Shown: piece by piece, positions 17,652-26,952 of the stretch
Numbering within the stretch: position 1 is the stretch's first letter
Layout of the letters: each line of letters opens with the position of its first letter
Source of the DNA: Komarekiella atlantica HA4396-MV6
GTDB lineage: Bacteria > Cyanobacteriota > Cyanobacteriia > Cyanobacteriales > Nostocaceae
Direction of reading: 5' to 3'
Assembly: GCA_019359395.1 (NCBI GenBank)
Contig: JAHHHK010000022.1
Coordinates: 1 to 64,000 of the forward strand
Length of the DNA stretch: 64,000 nucleotides
Translations under genes and position numbers: made by a program
The notes under the pieces: generated by a model
Databases searched by the model: none
Told to the model about the DNA's origin: nothing
Seen by the model: the letters and a program-made list of their open reading frames with translations, nothing else

Positions 17652-18358
17652 TAATCTATATTTGTAATCGTAAATATATGCAGGGGTAAGATTCTTGTCA
17701 TTTGTTGCGATCGCCGTAAAGTTCGTCTTGAACCAAATGCGACCGACCAAATGTTAATTAAGAATTACGTTAGCGTTGGCGTAGCCTCTCGTAGAGAAGC
17801 GTTAGCGACGAAGGAGCGTCATTACAAATTACGAATTAGTCTAGTAGTCATTCAACACTTCCAGAAAGCAAGTGATTACTGTAGCATGGTAACTGAATTC
17901 TGAAAAAATTTGATACGCTATTACCTATAACTGCTGCCATAATCAGCAATACTGGTGAATTGGAATGAGAAATACAAAAGCTGACAGAATCAAACGGATT
18001 TGTCAGGTTTACTTCCACAAGCTCAACCAAGACAAAGTAGAAATTCTGTGTTTGCTTCTATCCCAATACCACAATTTGGCACAGTATTTTGTTGATTTTT
18101 TCTGGCAGATGAAGATTTTCCCTTTCTTATGGCAACAAGTACTTTTATCAGAGACTTCATGTTCTGCGATCGCAAAGCATGATCAGAAATTTTTCCTTCC
18201 TTCTGCGTAATTCTTAAGATAGATTTAGCAATGGCCAAGTATTTAGAAGCGGAAGTTCATGGTCTCCGTTTCTGCCCAAAGATGGAACAATGTTTGAATT
18301 AACAAAGTTCTAACTAACCATGAATAATAATTGTGTCACCGCACGATGATTTTCCCAA
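17652..18358. other. gene-poor stretch with a palindromic repeat and one doubtful ORF
   Basis: At about 17767-17815 there is a GCGTTGGCGTAGCCTCTCGT / AGAGAAGCGTTAGCGACG repeat of the type found in the 7-kb and 45-kb blocks. A plus-strand frame at 17965-18210 (81 codons, MRNTKADRIKRICQVYF...) has no ribosome-binding site and no family I recognise; it might be a relic. The promoter of the RND gene should lie in the last 100 bases. Confidence 0.4.
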
Positions 18359-21061
18359 ATGGTAAAGCCTAATAGCTCAAAATCCGCACGAGAACGCTTC
18401 AATATTTCCAAATTGGCAATTGACTTTTCGTGGCTGACGGTGAGTTTTTGGATTGCCGTGACGGTAGCTGGGCTTTTGGCTTTCAGTTCCCTCAAGTATG
18501 CTTTGTTTCCAGATATTACTTTCCCAGTGGTGGTGGTAAATGCTACAGCCCCGCTGGCAACTGCTCTGGATACAGAGGCTAAGCTCACCCAACCCATAGA
18601 GGAGCGTCTGCGCTCTCTGGAAGGACTTGAGGATATCCGCTCATCTACCTATCCTGGTCAAACTGCCGTTAGCCTGTCTTTTGTTGTCGGCACTAATCTA
18701 GAAACATCAACCCGCAACGTTGCAACTCAGATCAAACAGTTGACTCTGACTAAAGGAGCAACTTACAAAATTATTCCCCTGAATCTGAATGAGTCAGCTG
18801 CTATTAGCTATGCCATTGAGAGTCAGACGCGAAATCTCACAGAACTGACGAAGTTGGCAAATGGCCAAATCGTGAGTGCGATCGCAAAACTGCCTGGAGT
18901 TCTCAAAGTCTCACTATTGGGCGCTCCTAGCGCTCCCCCTGTGCAGCCAACTAATGCTAATGTCCTTCAAGGCGGGGCGACATTAGTCCGATTTAACGGC
19001 AAAGACGCTCTAGCATTTCAAGTAATCAAACGTGGTAATGCCAACACGTTGGAAGTGGTGAGTAGAGTTGAGCAAGAAGTCCAAAGACTGCGGTCTAGCT
19101 TAAAGGATGTCACACTCACCTTAGCTGCTACTCAAGCAGAATATATCCGTCACGCCACCCAGTCAACAATAGATGCGCTGATGGAAGCAATCTTGTTGTC
19201 TATCATTGTGATTTTCCCTTTTTTGTGGAGTTGGCGAGCCACTTTAATTTCTGCATTGGCGATTCCCACGTCTCTTTTAGCGACGTTTATCGTCATGGCG
19301 ATTTACGGCTTTAACTTAGAGACAATTACACTGTTAGCTTTAGCTTTAGTGATTGGTACTGTTATTGATGATGCAATCATCGATGTCGAAAACATCATGC
19401 GGCACATTCAAGATGGCGAAAGTCCTCGTCAAGCCGCTTTCTCAGCTACAGAAGAAATTGGCTTAACAGTCATTGCTACTACAGCTACAGCAGTAGCGGT
19501 TTTTTTACCCATTGGTTTAATGGGTGGAGTGATTGGACAGTTCTTCAAGCCATTCGGGATCACCGTCTCAGCAGCCATGATTGCATCTACACTGGTTGCA
19601 CGGACTTTATCCCCAGTACTGGCTATCTATTGGTTGAAACCTGCTGCTTCTGGTTCATCTCGCCGAGAAGGGAACAAATGGGTAGTCTTTACCCAGTATT
19701 ATCGAGACTTGCTGCACTGGTCTTTGAAGCACCGAAAGATAGTTATCGGATTAGCTGTACTCAGTTTAATTGCGGGAATAGCACTAATTCCTTTAATTCC
19801 CAAAGGATTTATTCCCAAACTAGATCGCGGCGAGTTCAATATTACTTATACGGCTCCTTTACCGAATATCCCTGATTTAGCTGCTTTGCAAAGGCAAGCA
19901 GCACAAGCAGCACAAGCAGGAATTTCTCCTTCTGCTGCTTCAATAGCTATTCCCAATCCCTTAAATGATTCTCTTGAGGTGGCGAAGAAACTGGAGGCGG
20001 TAGTGAGACAATCTCCAGCTGTGGAAACGGTGTTTACTACTGTGGGTTCTCGTGAGGGTGAGCCGAATAAAGGTACGCTCTATGTGAAGCTGAAGGACGA
20101 TCGCAACATCAAAACTGGGGAACTCCAAGACCAATTTCGTTCTTCTTTACCCAAGCTTGCTGGTGTGACTACCAGTGTCGAAGATATTCAGTTTGTTGAT
20201 ACTGGCGGTCAAAAACCTTTGCAAGTATCATTACGGGGCAATGACCTCCAAGCCCTCAGTCAAGCCGCTACAGCAATTAAAGAGCGCCTCCAGAAAATTC
20301 CAGGATTCGCTGATGTCACAGTGACGGGTGAAACGAATCAACAAGGCACAGTTTTTCAAATTGAGCGCTTGAACAACCAGCGGGTAGCCTATATAGGTGC
20401 TAACCTCGGTCAGAATTTATCTTTGGGTGATGCCACTGACAAAGTGGTAGCTGAAGCTAACGCGGTGTTGCCCTCTGGTGTTTCCTTGGACTTGGGAGGG
20501 GATTCGGCCCGCTTGGGTGAGGTTTTTGGTAGTTTCGGTACTACTCTGGCTCTATCGGCACTGTGCATTGTTGTGGTACTGATTTTACTATTCAAAAGCT
20601 GGGTAGACCCGGTAGTTATTGGCGTCTCTTTGCCTTTGGCGTTAGTGGGAGCAATGCTGGCACTACTTGTTACCAAAAGCGACTTCGGCATGATCTCGCT
20701 GATTGGCTTTGTCTTTTTGTTAGGGCTAGCAAATAAAAATGCCATCTTGTTGGTGGATTACATCAATCAGCTACGTAACTCTGGCTTAGACCGTACAGAG
20801 GCAATCCTCAAAGCAGGCCCGGTGCGCCTTAGACCAATCATGATGACCACAGCCTCGACTATTTTAGGGATGCTACCCATTGCCTTGGGTTTAGGCGCTG
20901 GTTCCGAGTTGCGATCGCCTATGGCTGTAGCGATCGCAGGCGGACTGGTAACTTCGACTATCCTTAGCTTGATTGTCGTCCCTGTGGTCTACGCCATTTT
21001 AGATGATTGGTTTCCCCGGTTTAAGAAGAAGGGGAGAGGAGAAGCAAGGGAGCAAAGTTGA
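18359..21061 (+). CDS. RND-family (AcrB-type) efflux permease in hopanoid cluster
   Basis: A 900-residue inner-membrane pump. It has an N-terminal helix, a periplasmic region with FPDITFPVVVVNATAP and IEERLRSLEGLEDIRSSTYPG, and a central helix block with the RND family ALALVIGTVIDDAIIDVENI motif (Asp pair for proton relay). The second half repeats the pattern, including GFVFLLGLANKNAILLVDYI and GPVRLRPIMMTTASTILGMLP. It is shorter than the usual 1,020-1,050 residues, and no HlyD-type partner lies next to it. It shares one base with hpnA (TGATG overlap), so hopanoid transport is a plausible inference, though it is AcrB-like rather than the MMPL-type HpnN. Confidence 0.85.
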   Translation: MVKPNSSKSARERFNISKLAIDFSWLTVSFWIAVTVAGLLAFSSLKYALFPDITFPVVVVNATAPLATALDTEAKLTQPIEERLRSLEGLEDIRSSTYPGQTAVSLSFVVGTNLETSTRNVATQIKQLTLTKGATYKIIPLNLNESAAISYAIESQTRNLTELTKLANGQIVSAIAKLPGVLKVSLLGAPSAPPVQPTNANVLQGGATLVRFNGKDALAFQVIKRGNANTLEVVSRVEQEVQRLRSSLKDVTLTLAATQAEYIRHATQSTIDALMEAILLSIIVIFPFLWSWRATLISALAIPTSLLATFIVMAIYGFNLETITLLALALVIGTVIDDAIIDVENIMRHIQDGESPRQAAFSATEEIGLTVIATTATAVAVFLPIGLMGGVIGQFFKPFGITVSAAMIASTLVARTLSPVLAIYWLKPAASGSSRREGNKWVVFTQYYRDLLHWSLKHRKIVIGLAVLSLIAGIALIPLIPKGFIPKLDRGEFNITYTAPLPNIPDLAALQRQAAQAAQAGISPSAASIAIPNPLNDSLEVAKKLEAVVRQSPAVETVFTTVGSREGEPNKGTLYVKLKDDRNIKTGELQDQFRSSLPKLAGVTTSVEDIQFVDTGGQKPLQVSLRGNDLQALSQAATAIKERLQKIPGFADVTVTGETNQQGTVFQIERLNNQRVAYIGANLGQNLSLGDATDKVVAEANAVLPSGVSLDLGGDSARLGEVFGSFGTTLALSALCIVVVLILLFKSWVDPVVIGVSLPLALVGAMLALLVTKSDFGMISLIGFVFLLGLANKNAILLVDYINQLRNSGLDRTEAILKAGPVRLRPIMMTTASTILGMLPIALGLGAGSELRSPMAVAIAGGLVTSTILSLIVVPVVYAILDDWFPRFKKKGRGEAREQS

Positions 21062-22044
21062 TGCAAGTGTTTGTCACAGGGGGTACAGGTTTTGTTGGCG
21101 CTCACTTAGTGCGGTTGTTGCTACAACAGGGATACACAGTCAAAGCGCTGGTACGCCCCAGCAGCAATCTGGACAATTTACGCTGTTTGGATGTAGAAAT
21201 TGTCCAGGGCGATCTCAATGACCCGAATCTCTGGCAACAGATGGTAGATTGCCAATACCTGTTTCATATAGCCGCCCACTATTCTTTATGGCAGAAAGAC
21301 CAAGAGTTACTCTACCGTCACAATGTTTTAGGTACGCGCAATGTACTAGCCTCAGCCCGGAAAGCTGAGATTGAGCGCACCGTTTACACCAGTTCCGTGG
21401 CAGCGATCGGCGTGGGTTCATCTGGTCAAATAGTAGATGAAACTCATCAAAGTCCCTTAGAAAAGTTGGTGGGTGACTACAAAAAATCTAAATTTCTGGC
21501 GGAACAAGAAGCTATGAAAGCCGCTGCAACAGGTCAAGAAGTAGTTGTAGTCAATCCCAGTAGCCCAATCGGGGCGTTAGATATTAAACCAACCCCAACA
21601 GGTGATATTATTCTGCGATTTTTGCGGCGACAAATGCCCGTATACTTAGATACTGGTTTGAATTTCATCGATGTGCGAGATGTGGCATGGGGACATTTAC
21701 TAGCTTTGCAGCAGGGAAAGTCAGGCGATCGCTATATCTTAGGTCATCAAAACCTAACACTCAAGCAACTGTTGGAGGAACTCGCCGAGATTACAGGACT
21801 GAGCGCACCCCAACAGACTGTACCTGCTTGGTTGCCCCTCAGTGTTGCTTGGATTGATGAAAAAATTCTCGCACCGCTAGGGAAATCGCCCTCAGTGCCT
21901 TTGGATGGCGTTCGCATGGCTAAACAACCTATGTACTACGATGCCTCAAAAGCAGTACGAGAGTTAGGTCTACCTCAGTCTTCACTAAATGCAGCACTCA
22001 AAGAAGCCGTGTATTGGTTTATTTCTGGGGGATATGTCAAATGA
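21061..22044 (+). CDS. hpnA: hopanoid-associated sugar epimerase/dehydrogenase HpnA
   Basis: A 327-residue extended-SDR protein. VFVTGGTGFVGAHLVRLLL is the NAD-binding motif, and DYKKSKFLAEQEA carries the Tyr/Lys pair (Y-K-K-S-K). It also has VVVNPSSPIGALDIKPTPTG and a FIDVRDVAWGHLLAL motif typical of HpnA. It is thought to act on the hopanoid side-chain sugar, with no settled reaction. The ATG overlaps the RND stop by one base, and GGGAG lies upstream, so it is translationally coupled. It is followed by repeat hairpins. Confidence 0.87.
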   Translation: MQVFVTGGTGFVGAHLVRLLLQQGYTVKALVRPSSNLDNLRCLDVEIVQGDLNDPNLWQQMVDCQYLFHIAAHYSLWQKDQELLYRHNVLGTRNVLASARKAEIERTVYTSSVAAIGVGSSGQIVDETHQSPLEKLVGDYKKSKFLAEQEAMKAAATGQEVVVVNPSSPIGALDIKPTPTGDIILRFLRRQMPVYLDTGLNFIDVRDVAWGHLLALQQGKSGDRYILGHQNLTLKQLLEELAEITGLSAPQQTVPAWLPLSVAWIDEKILAPLGKSPSVPLDGVRMAKQPMYYDASKAVRELGLPQSSLNAALKEAVYWFISGGYVK

Positions 22045-22052
22045 GAAATGGC

Positions 22053-22118
22053 CGTAGAGACGCGATTAATCGCGTCTGTACAAAAGTCAAGAGTAGAGAC
22101 GCGATTAATCGCGTCTGT
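22053..22118. repeat. two hairpin repeats, inverted copies of those at 10.1 kb
   Basis: Two units of AGACGCGATTAATCGCGTCT (perfect palindrome) separated by GTACAAAAGTCAAGAGT. Together with the adjoining TATTTATTCCCCTGCCCC they are the reverse complement of the block at 10082-10217. The two blocks bracket about 12 kb containing shc, hpnB and hpnA. Confidence 0.75.
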
Positions 22119-22242
22119 ATTTATTCCCCTGCCCCCCTGCTCCGCCTGCTCCCCCTGCCCCTTAACTAACAAAAGTGCAAATTAAATACACATCAGCATA
22201 ACTGTAGTGTTTCTATCTATATAAACAGGAGTGATAGCCATA

Positions 22243-23262
22243 ATGGCAATTAATCTACAACAAGCTATGGATATTGGGAAGTATTTAGTTACCCAGCGTT
22301 TGAAAGGGCGTAAACGCTTCCCCCTAGTATTAATGTTGGAACCGCTTTTTCGCTGTAACCTAGCCTGTACTGGTTGTGGCAAAATCCAGCATCCCGTAGA
22401 CGTACTAAAGCAAAACCTTACCCCAGAACAGTGCTTTGCTGCTGTGGAAGAGTGCGGCGCACCTGTTGTATCGATTCCTGGGGGAGAACCTCTGTTACAT
22501 CCTCAGATTGATGAGATTGTGCGGGGATTGGTTGAGCGCAAAAAATATGTTTACTTATGCACAAATGGTTTGTTGTTAGAAAAAAGTTTGGATAAGTTTC
22601 AACCTTCTCTTTACTTGACTTTCAGCGTGCATCTTGATGGAATGCGGGAGTGGCATGATCAATGTGTAGATCGCAAAGGCGTTTTTGATATTGCTGTCAA
22701 AGCTATTCGCGCCGCTAAAGCTAAAGGATTCCGTGTCGCTACAAACACCACCATCTTTGACGGCGCTGATCCTAAAGCAATGCAAGAGTTCTTTGATTTC
22801 CTGGAAACACTAAATACCGATGGGATGATGATTTCTCCTGGCTACAGCTACGAGTGGGCACCAGATCAAGATCATTTTCTTCAACGAGAACAAACACGCG
22901 CCCTTTTCCGAGAAATTCTCGCTCCCTTGAAAACGGGTGAAAAAAACTGGAACTTCAATCACAATCCCCTATTCCTAGATTTTCTCACTGGTGAAAAGGA
23001 TTACGAATGCACGCCTTGGGGTAGCCCAAGTTATAGCGTTCTTGGTTGGCAAAAACCCTGTTATCTATTAAATGAAGGTCATTATGCCACCTTCAAGGAA
23101 TTGCTAGGCGAAACTGACTGGAGTCAATACGGCCGCGCTAGTGGTAATCCCAAGTGTGCTGATTGCATGGTTCATTGCGGCTACGAACCAACAGCAGCTA
23201 TGGATGCAATGCAACCGCAAAATATGGCGCGTGCTCTTGGTAGTGTGTTCGGCAAGAATTAG
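22243..23262 (+). CDS. hpnH: adenosylhopane synthase, radical SAM protein HpnH
   Basis: A 339-residue radical SAM enzyme that joins an adenosyl radical to hopene, the first step of the extended C35 hopanoids. The cluster motif is [11 protein letters not shown] (C-x3-C-x2-C), followed by [12 protein letters not shown] and [13 protein letters not shown]. The C-terminal [19 protein letters not shown] is a typical HpnH ending. The ATG at 22243 follows AGGAG by 11 bases; a GTG at 22231 overlaps that site and is rejected. It lies between repeat blocks, but its direction and spacing fit expression with hpnA upstream and the next radical SAM gene. Confidence 0.93.
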   Translation: MAINLQQAMDIGKYLVTQRLKGRKRFPLVLMLEPLFRCNLACTGCGKIQHPVDVLKQNLTPEQCFAAVEECGAPVVSIPGGEPLLHPQIDEIVRGLVERKKYVYLCTNGLLLEKSLDKFQPSLYLTFSVHLDGMREWHDQCVDRKGVFDIAVKAIRAAKAKGFRVATNTTIFDGADPKAMQEFFDFLETLNTDGMMISPGYSYEWAPDQDHFLQREQTRALFREILAPLKTGEKNWNFNHNPLFLDFLTGEKDYECTPWGSPSYSVLGWQKPCYLLNEGHYATFKELLGETDWSQYGRASGNPKCADCMVHCGYEPTAAMDAMQPQNMARALGSVFGKN

Positions 23263-23295
23263 GAGGCAGGGGAGCGGAGGGGCAGGGGGGATATT

Positions 23296-23379
23296 TTGAA
23301 CTCCATTAATGAGTCTTTGATACTCATTAATCCACCTTTGAACTCCATTAATGAGTCTTTGATACTCGTTAACAAGTAT
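23296..23379. repeat. two tandem copies of a 42-bp repeat
   Basis: Copies at 23296-23337 and 23338-23379 begin TTGAACTCCATTAATGAGTC and continue TTTGATACTCRTTAA. They lie between hpnH and the next radical SAM gene. The reading frame stays open through them, but the true start of that gene is later. A degenerate relative in opposite orientation is at about 11866-11923. Confidence 0.75.
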
Positions 23380-23430
23380 AAAAACTCTGTCCCTTGCTCC
23401 CTGCCCCTGCCCATCTTCTTAGGAGATAGT

Positions 23431-24546
23431 ATGTCAAAGAATAACTCAGTATTAGGAGCAAAACGGCGATCGCTATGGCAACTTGCCTTACAGGGAGTGC
23501 TGGATGGTGGGCCTTCTACTTGTCAATTTGCGATTACTAGTGTATGCAATGCTCGTTGTGGATTCTGTAATTTTGCGGTGGATAAGATGCCGATGGATGA
23601 GCGGCATTCTGTAACGCTGGAGCAAGCAAAACAAGCAGCGGAGATTCTCTATCGGAATGGGGTATATTTCTTGATTTACGTGGGTGGCGAGCCAATGGCT
23701 CATCCCCAACTAAATGAGATGATTGCTCATGCATCTAGTATCGGCATGGCAACTATGCTTGTGACTAACGGCTCTCTCCTGACACCGAAGCGGATTGATG
23801 AGTTAGCTGATGCTGGGTTAATGAGTGTGATTATTTCCATTGATGCGGCTGAGGTGGAAAAACATGAACAGAACCGTGGACTTAAAGGAGTGTGCGATCG
23901 CATCCAGGATGCTAACATTCATTTTCAGCGTCGGCATATCAGTACTACTGCCTCAGTCACTATGAGCCGACTGATTGACGATTACCATCAGTTGCCACCA
24001 TTCCTCAAGTCGCTGGGTTTTGACAGCGTAACTTTCTCTTATCCACTCACCACCCTGGCATCATCTTATCTTGGTTACGCTGAGTCGAACTTAGTAGACT
24101 ACACTGCCGAAGAGTTGGATGAGCGCTTCGATACTTTAAAGGCGCTCAAACAAGATTTTCCGGTTGTGAATCCTACCGCTTCCATTGAGGATATGCAACG
24201 CCATTTACGAGGTGAACCGGAGCAATTCGGCTGTCTTGGTGGCTGGAAGTTATTTTATCTGGACTGGCATCTTAACCTTTACCGTTGTCACAACTGGGAT
24301 AAACCCATGTGCCACATTACCGAGTTTGACAGTTCACAGCGGGTTCGTGATGGGTGTACCGCATGTATGATTGACTGCTACCGCGACTCCAGCGTTATGC
24401 AGCATATCGGTGTGTCCGTCAGTGATGGAGTGCAAGCAGCAGCCAAGGGAAAATTTAAACAAGCTTGGAAACACTGGTTCAACCACAATAACCTGGTTTC
24501 CCTCAAAGCTGTCTGGGAACAAGCAACTTGGTTACGTCGCCTCTAG
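23431..24546 (+). CDS. radical SAM protein with C-terminal Cys-rich (SPASM-like) region, hopanoid cluster
   Basis: A 371-residue enzyme. The radical SAM motif is VCNARCGFCNF (C-x3-C-x2-C), followed by YVGGEPMAHPQL and IISIDAAEVEKHEQNRG. The last 120 residues carry QFGCLGGWK, CHNWDKPMCH and CTACMIDCYRD, which could bind an auxiliary iron-sulfur cluster. It lacks a B12-binding domain, so it is not HpnJ. Position directly after hpnH suggests a side-chain modification of hopanoids; the reaction is unknown. The ATG at 23431 has AGGAGA upstream. Confidence 0.75.
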   Translation: MSKNNSVLGAKRRSLWQLALQGVLDGGPSTCQFAITSVCNARCGFCNFAVDKMPMDERHSVTLEQAKQAAEILYRNGVYFLIYVGGEPMAHPQLNEMIAHASSIGMATMLVTNGSLLTPKRIDELADAGLMSVIISIDAAEVEKHEQNRGLKGVCDRIQDANIHFQRRHISTTASVTMSRLIDDYHQLPPFLKSLGFDSVTFSYPLTTLASSYLGYAESNLVDYTAEELDERFDTLKALKQDFPVVNPTASIEDMQRHLRGEPEQFGCLGGWKLFYLDWHLNLYRCHNWDKPMCHITEFDSSQRVRDGCTACMIDCYRDSSVMQHIGVSVSDGVQAAAKGKFKQAWKHWFNHNNLVSLKAVWEQATWLRRL

Positions 24547-24620
24547 TCGATTTTCCTTTGCAAACCATTTCTATAATTGTGCCATTAACGTTATTTCACG
24601 CTGTTTTGCTATAGGTCAAC

Positions 24621-25127
24621 TCATTGAATGAAAGGCAAAAGATCGAACTCTTGACGAATCTCTGACAGTGAAAGGTCTAACATTGGTTCAAAGTCAAGAA
24701 ATGGAACAAAACGCTCACGCTGACGACTCTTGCGCCACATTGAAATCAATTCTGGCAATAGCTGTGGTAACACAAAAAAGATTGAAGTATATAACCATAT
24801 CACCCCATGCTCTTTCACCAAGTCATCGTACATAACTTTGATTGCAGGGCTGATGCTTGGATCTTTAAGCGTGCGTAAGTGATCTCGAAATTTGTAATTG
24901 CTTGTCCACCACGTCAGCGGCAGAATTTTTAGTTCGTCATACATATTTGTATCACAACCGTAAATGACATGCGACACATCATGAGCCAGCAAAATTTTAG
25001 CAAATTCTAATTGCAAGCTCCTTGGGTCAGTGATCCGTGCATTTACAGCATAGTACTCCTCCAATCCTTGTCGAAGAGTCTGAGTACTGCTTCTGTCTGT
25101 ATAGCAAGGGCGGGGATATTTGCTCAT
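24621..25127 (-). CDS. Coq4-like protein of unknown function
   Basis: A 168-residue protein. LLAHDVSHVIYGCDTNMYDEL contains an HDxxH...G motif like the metal site of Coq4, and FVLPQLLPELISMWRKS is a hydrophobic helix near the end. Overall similarity to Coq4 is only suggested by this motif. It is divergent from the TetR gene, and the TetR-type operator lies in the 50-bp gap, 18 bases from its start codon, so it is probably repressed by that regulator. Confidence 0.55.
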   Translation of the reverse strand: MSKYPRPCYTDRSSTQTLRQGLEEYYAVNARITDPRSLQLEFAKILLAHDVSHVIYGCDTNMYDELKILPLTWWTSNYKFRDHLRTLKDPSISPAIKVMYDDLVKEHGVIWLYTSIFFVLPQLLPELISMWRKSRQRERFVPFLDFEPMLDLSLSEIRQEFDLLPFIQ

Positions 25128-25144
25128 AATTCACTTAATTACGA

Positions 25145-25161
25145 TACGAAATAGTTTCGTA
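25145..25161. promoter_or_regulatory. putative TetR operator (perfect 7-3-7 palindrome)
   Basis: TACGAAA-TAG-TTTCGTA, a perfect inverted repeat, sits in the 50-bp space between the divergent Coq4-like and TetR genes. Size and place fit a TetR-family operator controlling both. The inner AATAGTTTCGTAAATTATAAT stretch could also hold a promoter -10 box. Confidence 0.75.
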
Positions 25162-25177
25162 AATTATAATAGCATTT

Positions 25178-25768
25178 ATGAACGATGCCACCAAAAAGCA
25201 ACTAGGAAGACCCCGAAGTGTTCGATCTCATCAAGCTATTCTACAAGCGACCTTGGATCTGCTTGCAAAAGTCGGATTTGAGCGGATGAGCATTGATGCA
25301 ATCGCATCCCATGCTGGAGTTGGCAAAACTACTATTTATCGACGCTATAACTCCAAAGACGAGCTTGTTGCGGACGCGATTGAAAGCCTAAGAGAAGAAG
25401 TTGTCATTCCTGACACGGGCACACTCTGGGGTGATATGGATGCACTGATTCAGAACGCCGCACAAATCACGCTCAACCCTTTAGGGCGGCAAACGGTTGC
25501 CATGATTATCAGCAGTGCATCCAGCAATCCTCAATTTGCTCAGATCTACTGGACAAAATACTTACAACCTCGACAGCAAGCCTTTGCGATTGTCATTGAG
25601 CGAGCAAAAGTGAGACATGAAGTTGAAGCGGATATAGATCCAGCTCTAGTATTTGATACGATGAGTGGGATTATGCTTTACGCACAAATCTTTCAACCTA
25701 CTCCTGAATCATGGGAAGTATGTGTTCGCAGTGCCTTGCACTTGATTCTTAGAAAACCACTGAGTTAG
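25178..25768 (+). CDS. TetR/AcrR-family transcriptional regulator
   Basis: A 196-residue protein. The N-terminal helix-turn-helix RSHQAILQATLDLLAKVGFE, with SIDAIASHAGVGKTTIYRRY and NSKDELVADAI following, is canonical. The C-terminal ligand domain has no residues I can assign to a ligand. It probably represses itself and the divergent Coq4-like gene through the palindrome at 25145-25161. Confidence 0.92.
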   Translation: MNDATKKQLGRPRSVRSHQAILQATLDLLAKVGFERMSIDAIASHAGVGKTTIYRRYNSKDELVADAIESLREEVVIPDTGTLWGDMDALIQNAAQITLNPLGRQTVAMIISSASSNPQFAQIYWTKYLQPRQQAFAIVIERAKVRHEVEADIDPALVFDTMSGIMLYAQIFQPTPESWEVCVRSALHLILRKPLS

Positions 25769-26174
25769 CTATGACTGAGCTAAAAGTATTTTTATCGGTA
25801 CATTTTAGTTGTGAGATAGTGTCTAAGCGATCGCTCTTGATATAATATCTTTCATTCAAAGTAAAGAGACAAATGGATGTATGTTTGAATTCAGACCTTA
25901 CTCTTTACCTCTGAATTTTTTCCCAGCTCAAGAAAAAGGTTCTAAGTGCTTATCTGAAAAGTATTGGTTCTTAATTTAGGCGCAACTTTTTCATCCATTT
26001 CTATTGTTTTAATTTTAACTTTTTACTACGTATACCATGAATCTAGAGTACAAAATACAGCAGCTTCTAAGTTGATAAACTATTAACTTCGGTAATGTCA
26101 GTTCTGATAGAGTAATGGGAATATCTAAAATTTGGAACTATCATCGAGAATAAACACCAATTAGGGATAGGTTC
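25769..26174. other. gene-free stretch
   Basis: About 400 AT-rich bases with one HIP1-like GCGATCGC near 25829. I see no ORF, repeat family or clear hairpin. The promoter of the small secreted protein at 26175 should be in the last part. Confidence 0.5.
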
Positions 26175-26633
26175 ATGAAAAAATTGATATGTAGCCCTCT
26201 TGTAGCTTCTTTGCTGATAGGAGTAACAAGTCAGCTAGCCATAACTCAGAGTTTAAATAACCATTCTCAAATGGGGCTAACTTACTCAAACCCGTTCACT
26301 GGATTCAATAAATATACTGATGTAAAAGTTTCTCAGACTACCCAAGAAATTGATGAAAAAACAGCTCTAAATTTAGTCTGGAAGCTGCCACAAGTGCAAC
26401 GCAAAGCACGAGACATTGAACGACTGTCTAAGGGAACTATACGGGTTGCAGCAATGGTGGATGGTCAACCGACGCTAGATGAACCTTATTATAAAGTTCA
26501 AGTGTTTGAAAAACATCCAGATGAAAATGTCACGATTTACTGGTTTCATGTTTTAAAGTCAAATGGCGTTATTGAGGTTCTAGATGTAGTGACTAATCAA
26601 TATATATCCTTAGAAAAATGGAAGCCCGATTGA
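26175..26633 (+). CDS. small secreted protein with PepSY-like domain
   Basis: A 152-residue protein with a signal peptide (MKKLICSPLVASLLIGVTSQLAI). The mature part, TALNLVWKLPQVQRKARDIERLS ... YYKVQVFEKHPDENVTIYWFHV ... VIEVLDVVTNQYISLEKW, has the helix-then-strands arrangement seen in PepSY and similar cyanobacterial proteins. Such domains can inhibit peptidases, but the role here is unknown. AGGGATAGG lies upstream of the ATG. It may form a pair with the next small membrane protein. Confidence 0.65.
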   Translation: MKKLICSPLVASLLIGVTSQLAITQSLNNHSQMGLTYSNPFTGFNKYTDVKVSQTTQEIDEKTALNLVWKLPQVQRKARDIERLSKGTIRVAAMVDGQPTLDEPYYKVQVFEKHPDENVTIYWFHVLKSNGVIEVLDVVTNQYISLEKWKPD

Positions 26634-26706
26634 TATTAAAACTTCTCAGTTTTCATATACTTGATCATGTAATTTTGCTAATTTACAGATTGCCCAAATA
26701 AAATCA

Positions 26707-26952
26707 ATGTCTGAACAAAAGCCCGTAAATCCCTGGAAATACAAACCTTGGTGGTGTCAACCCTGGTCTATAATTCTCACAAGTGTAACTTTGATTAGTG
26801 GTAGTTGGTTATTATTTAAAGTTATCTGGCTGACTATTCTTATCTCCATCCCTGTATTAACTTGGATGGGATTTTTTGTATTAGTCTGGCCGCAACTAAT
26901 GATTCGCAGTGGTATTTTAGAATCGTATCAAAGTGATAATCTCCGTTCGTAG
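26707..26952 (+). CDS. small two-helix membrane protein (DUF6737-like)
   Basis: An 81-residue protein. NPWKYKPWWCQPWSIILTSV at the N-terminus, then two hydrophobic helices, and FFVLVWPQLM near the end. I believe this is the cyanobacterial DUF6737 family, recalled from its NPW-x-Y-KPWWCQPW start but not checked. The final SYQSDNLRS tail and the stop codon fall at the edge of the dispersed repeat that follows. Confidence 0.6.
   Translation: MSEQKPVNPWKYKPWWCQPWSIILTSVTLISGSWLLFKVIWLTILISIPVLTWMGFFVLVWPQLMIRSGILESYQSDNLRS

Noticed and set aside
17965-18210. 81-codon ORF before the RND gene
   Set aside because: No ribosome-binding site and no family recognised; mentioned only within the intergenic entry.
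23296-23430. Earlier start (TTG) for the second radical SAM gene
   Set aside because: The extension is two copies of a 42-bp repeat; the ATG at 23431 has a clear AGGAGA site.
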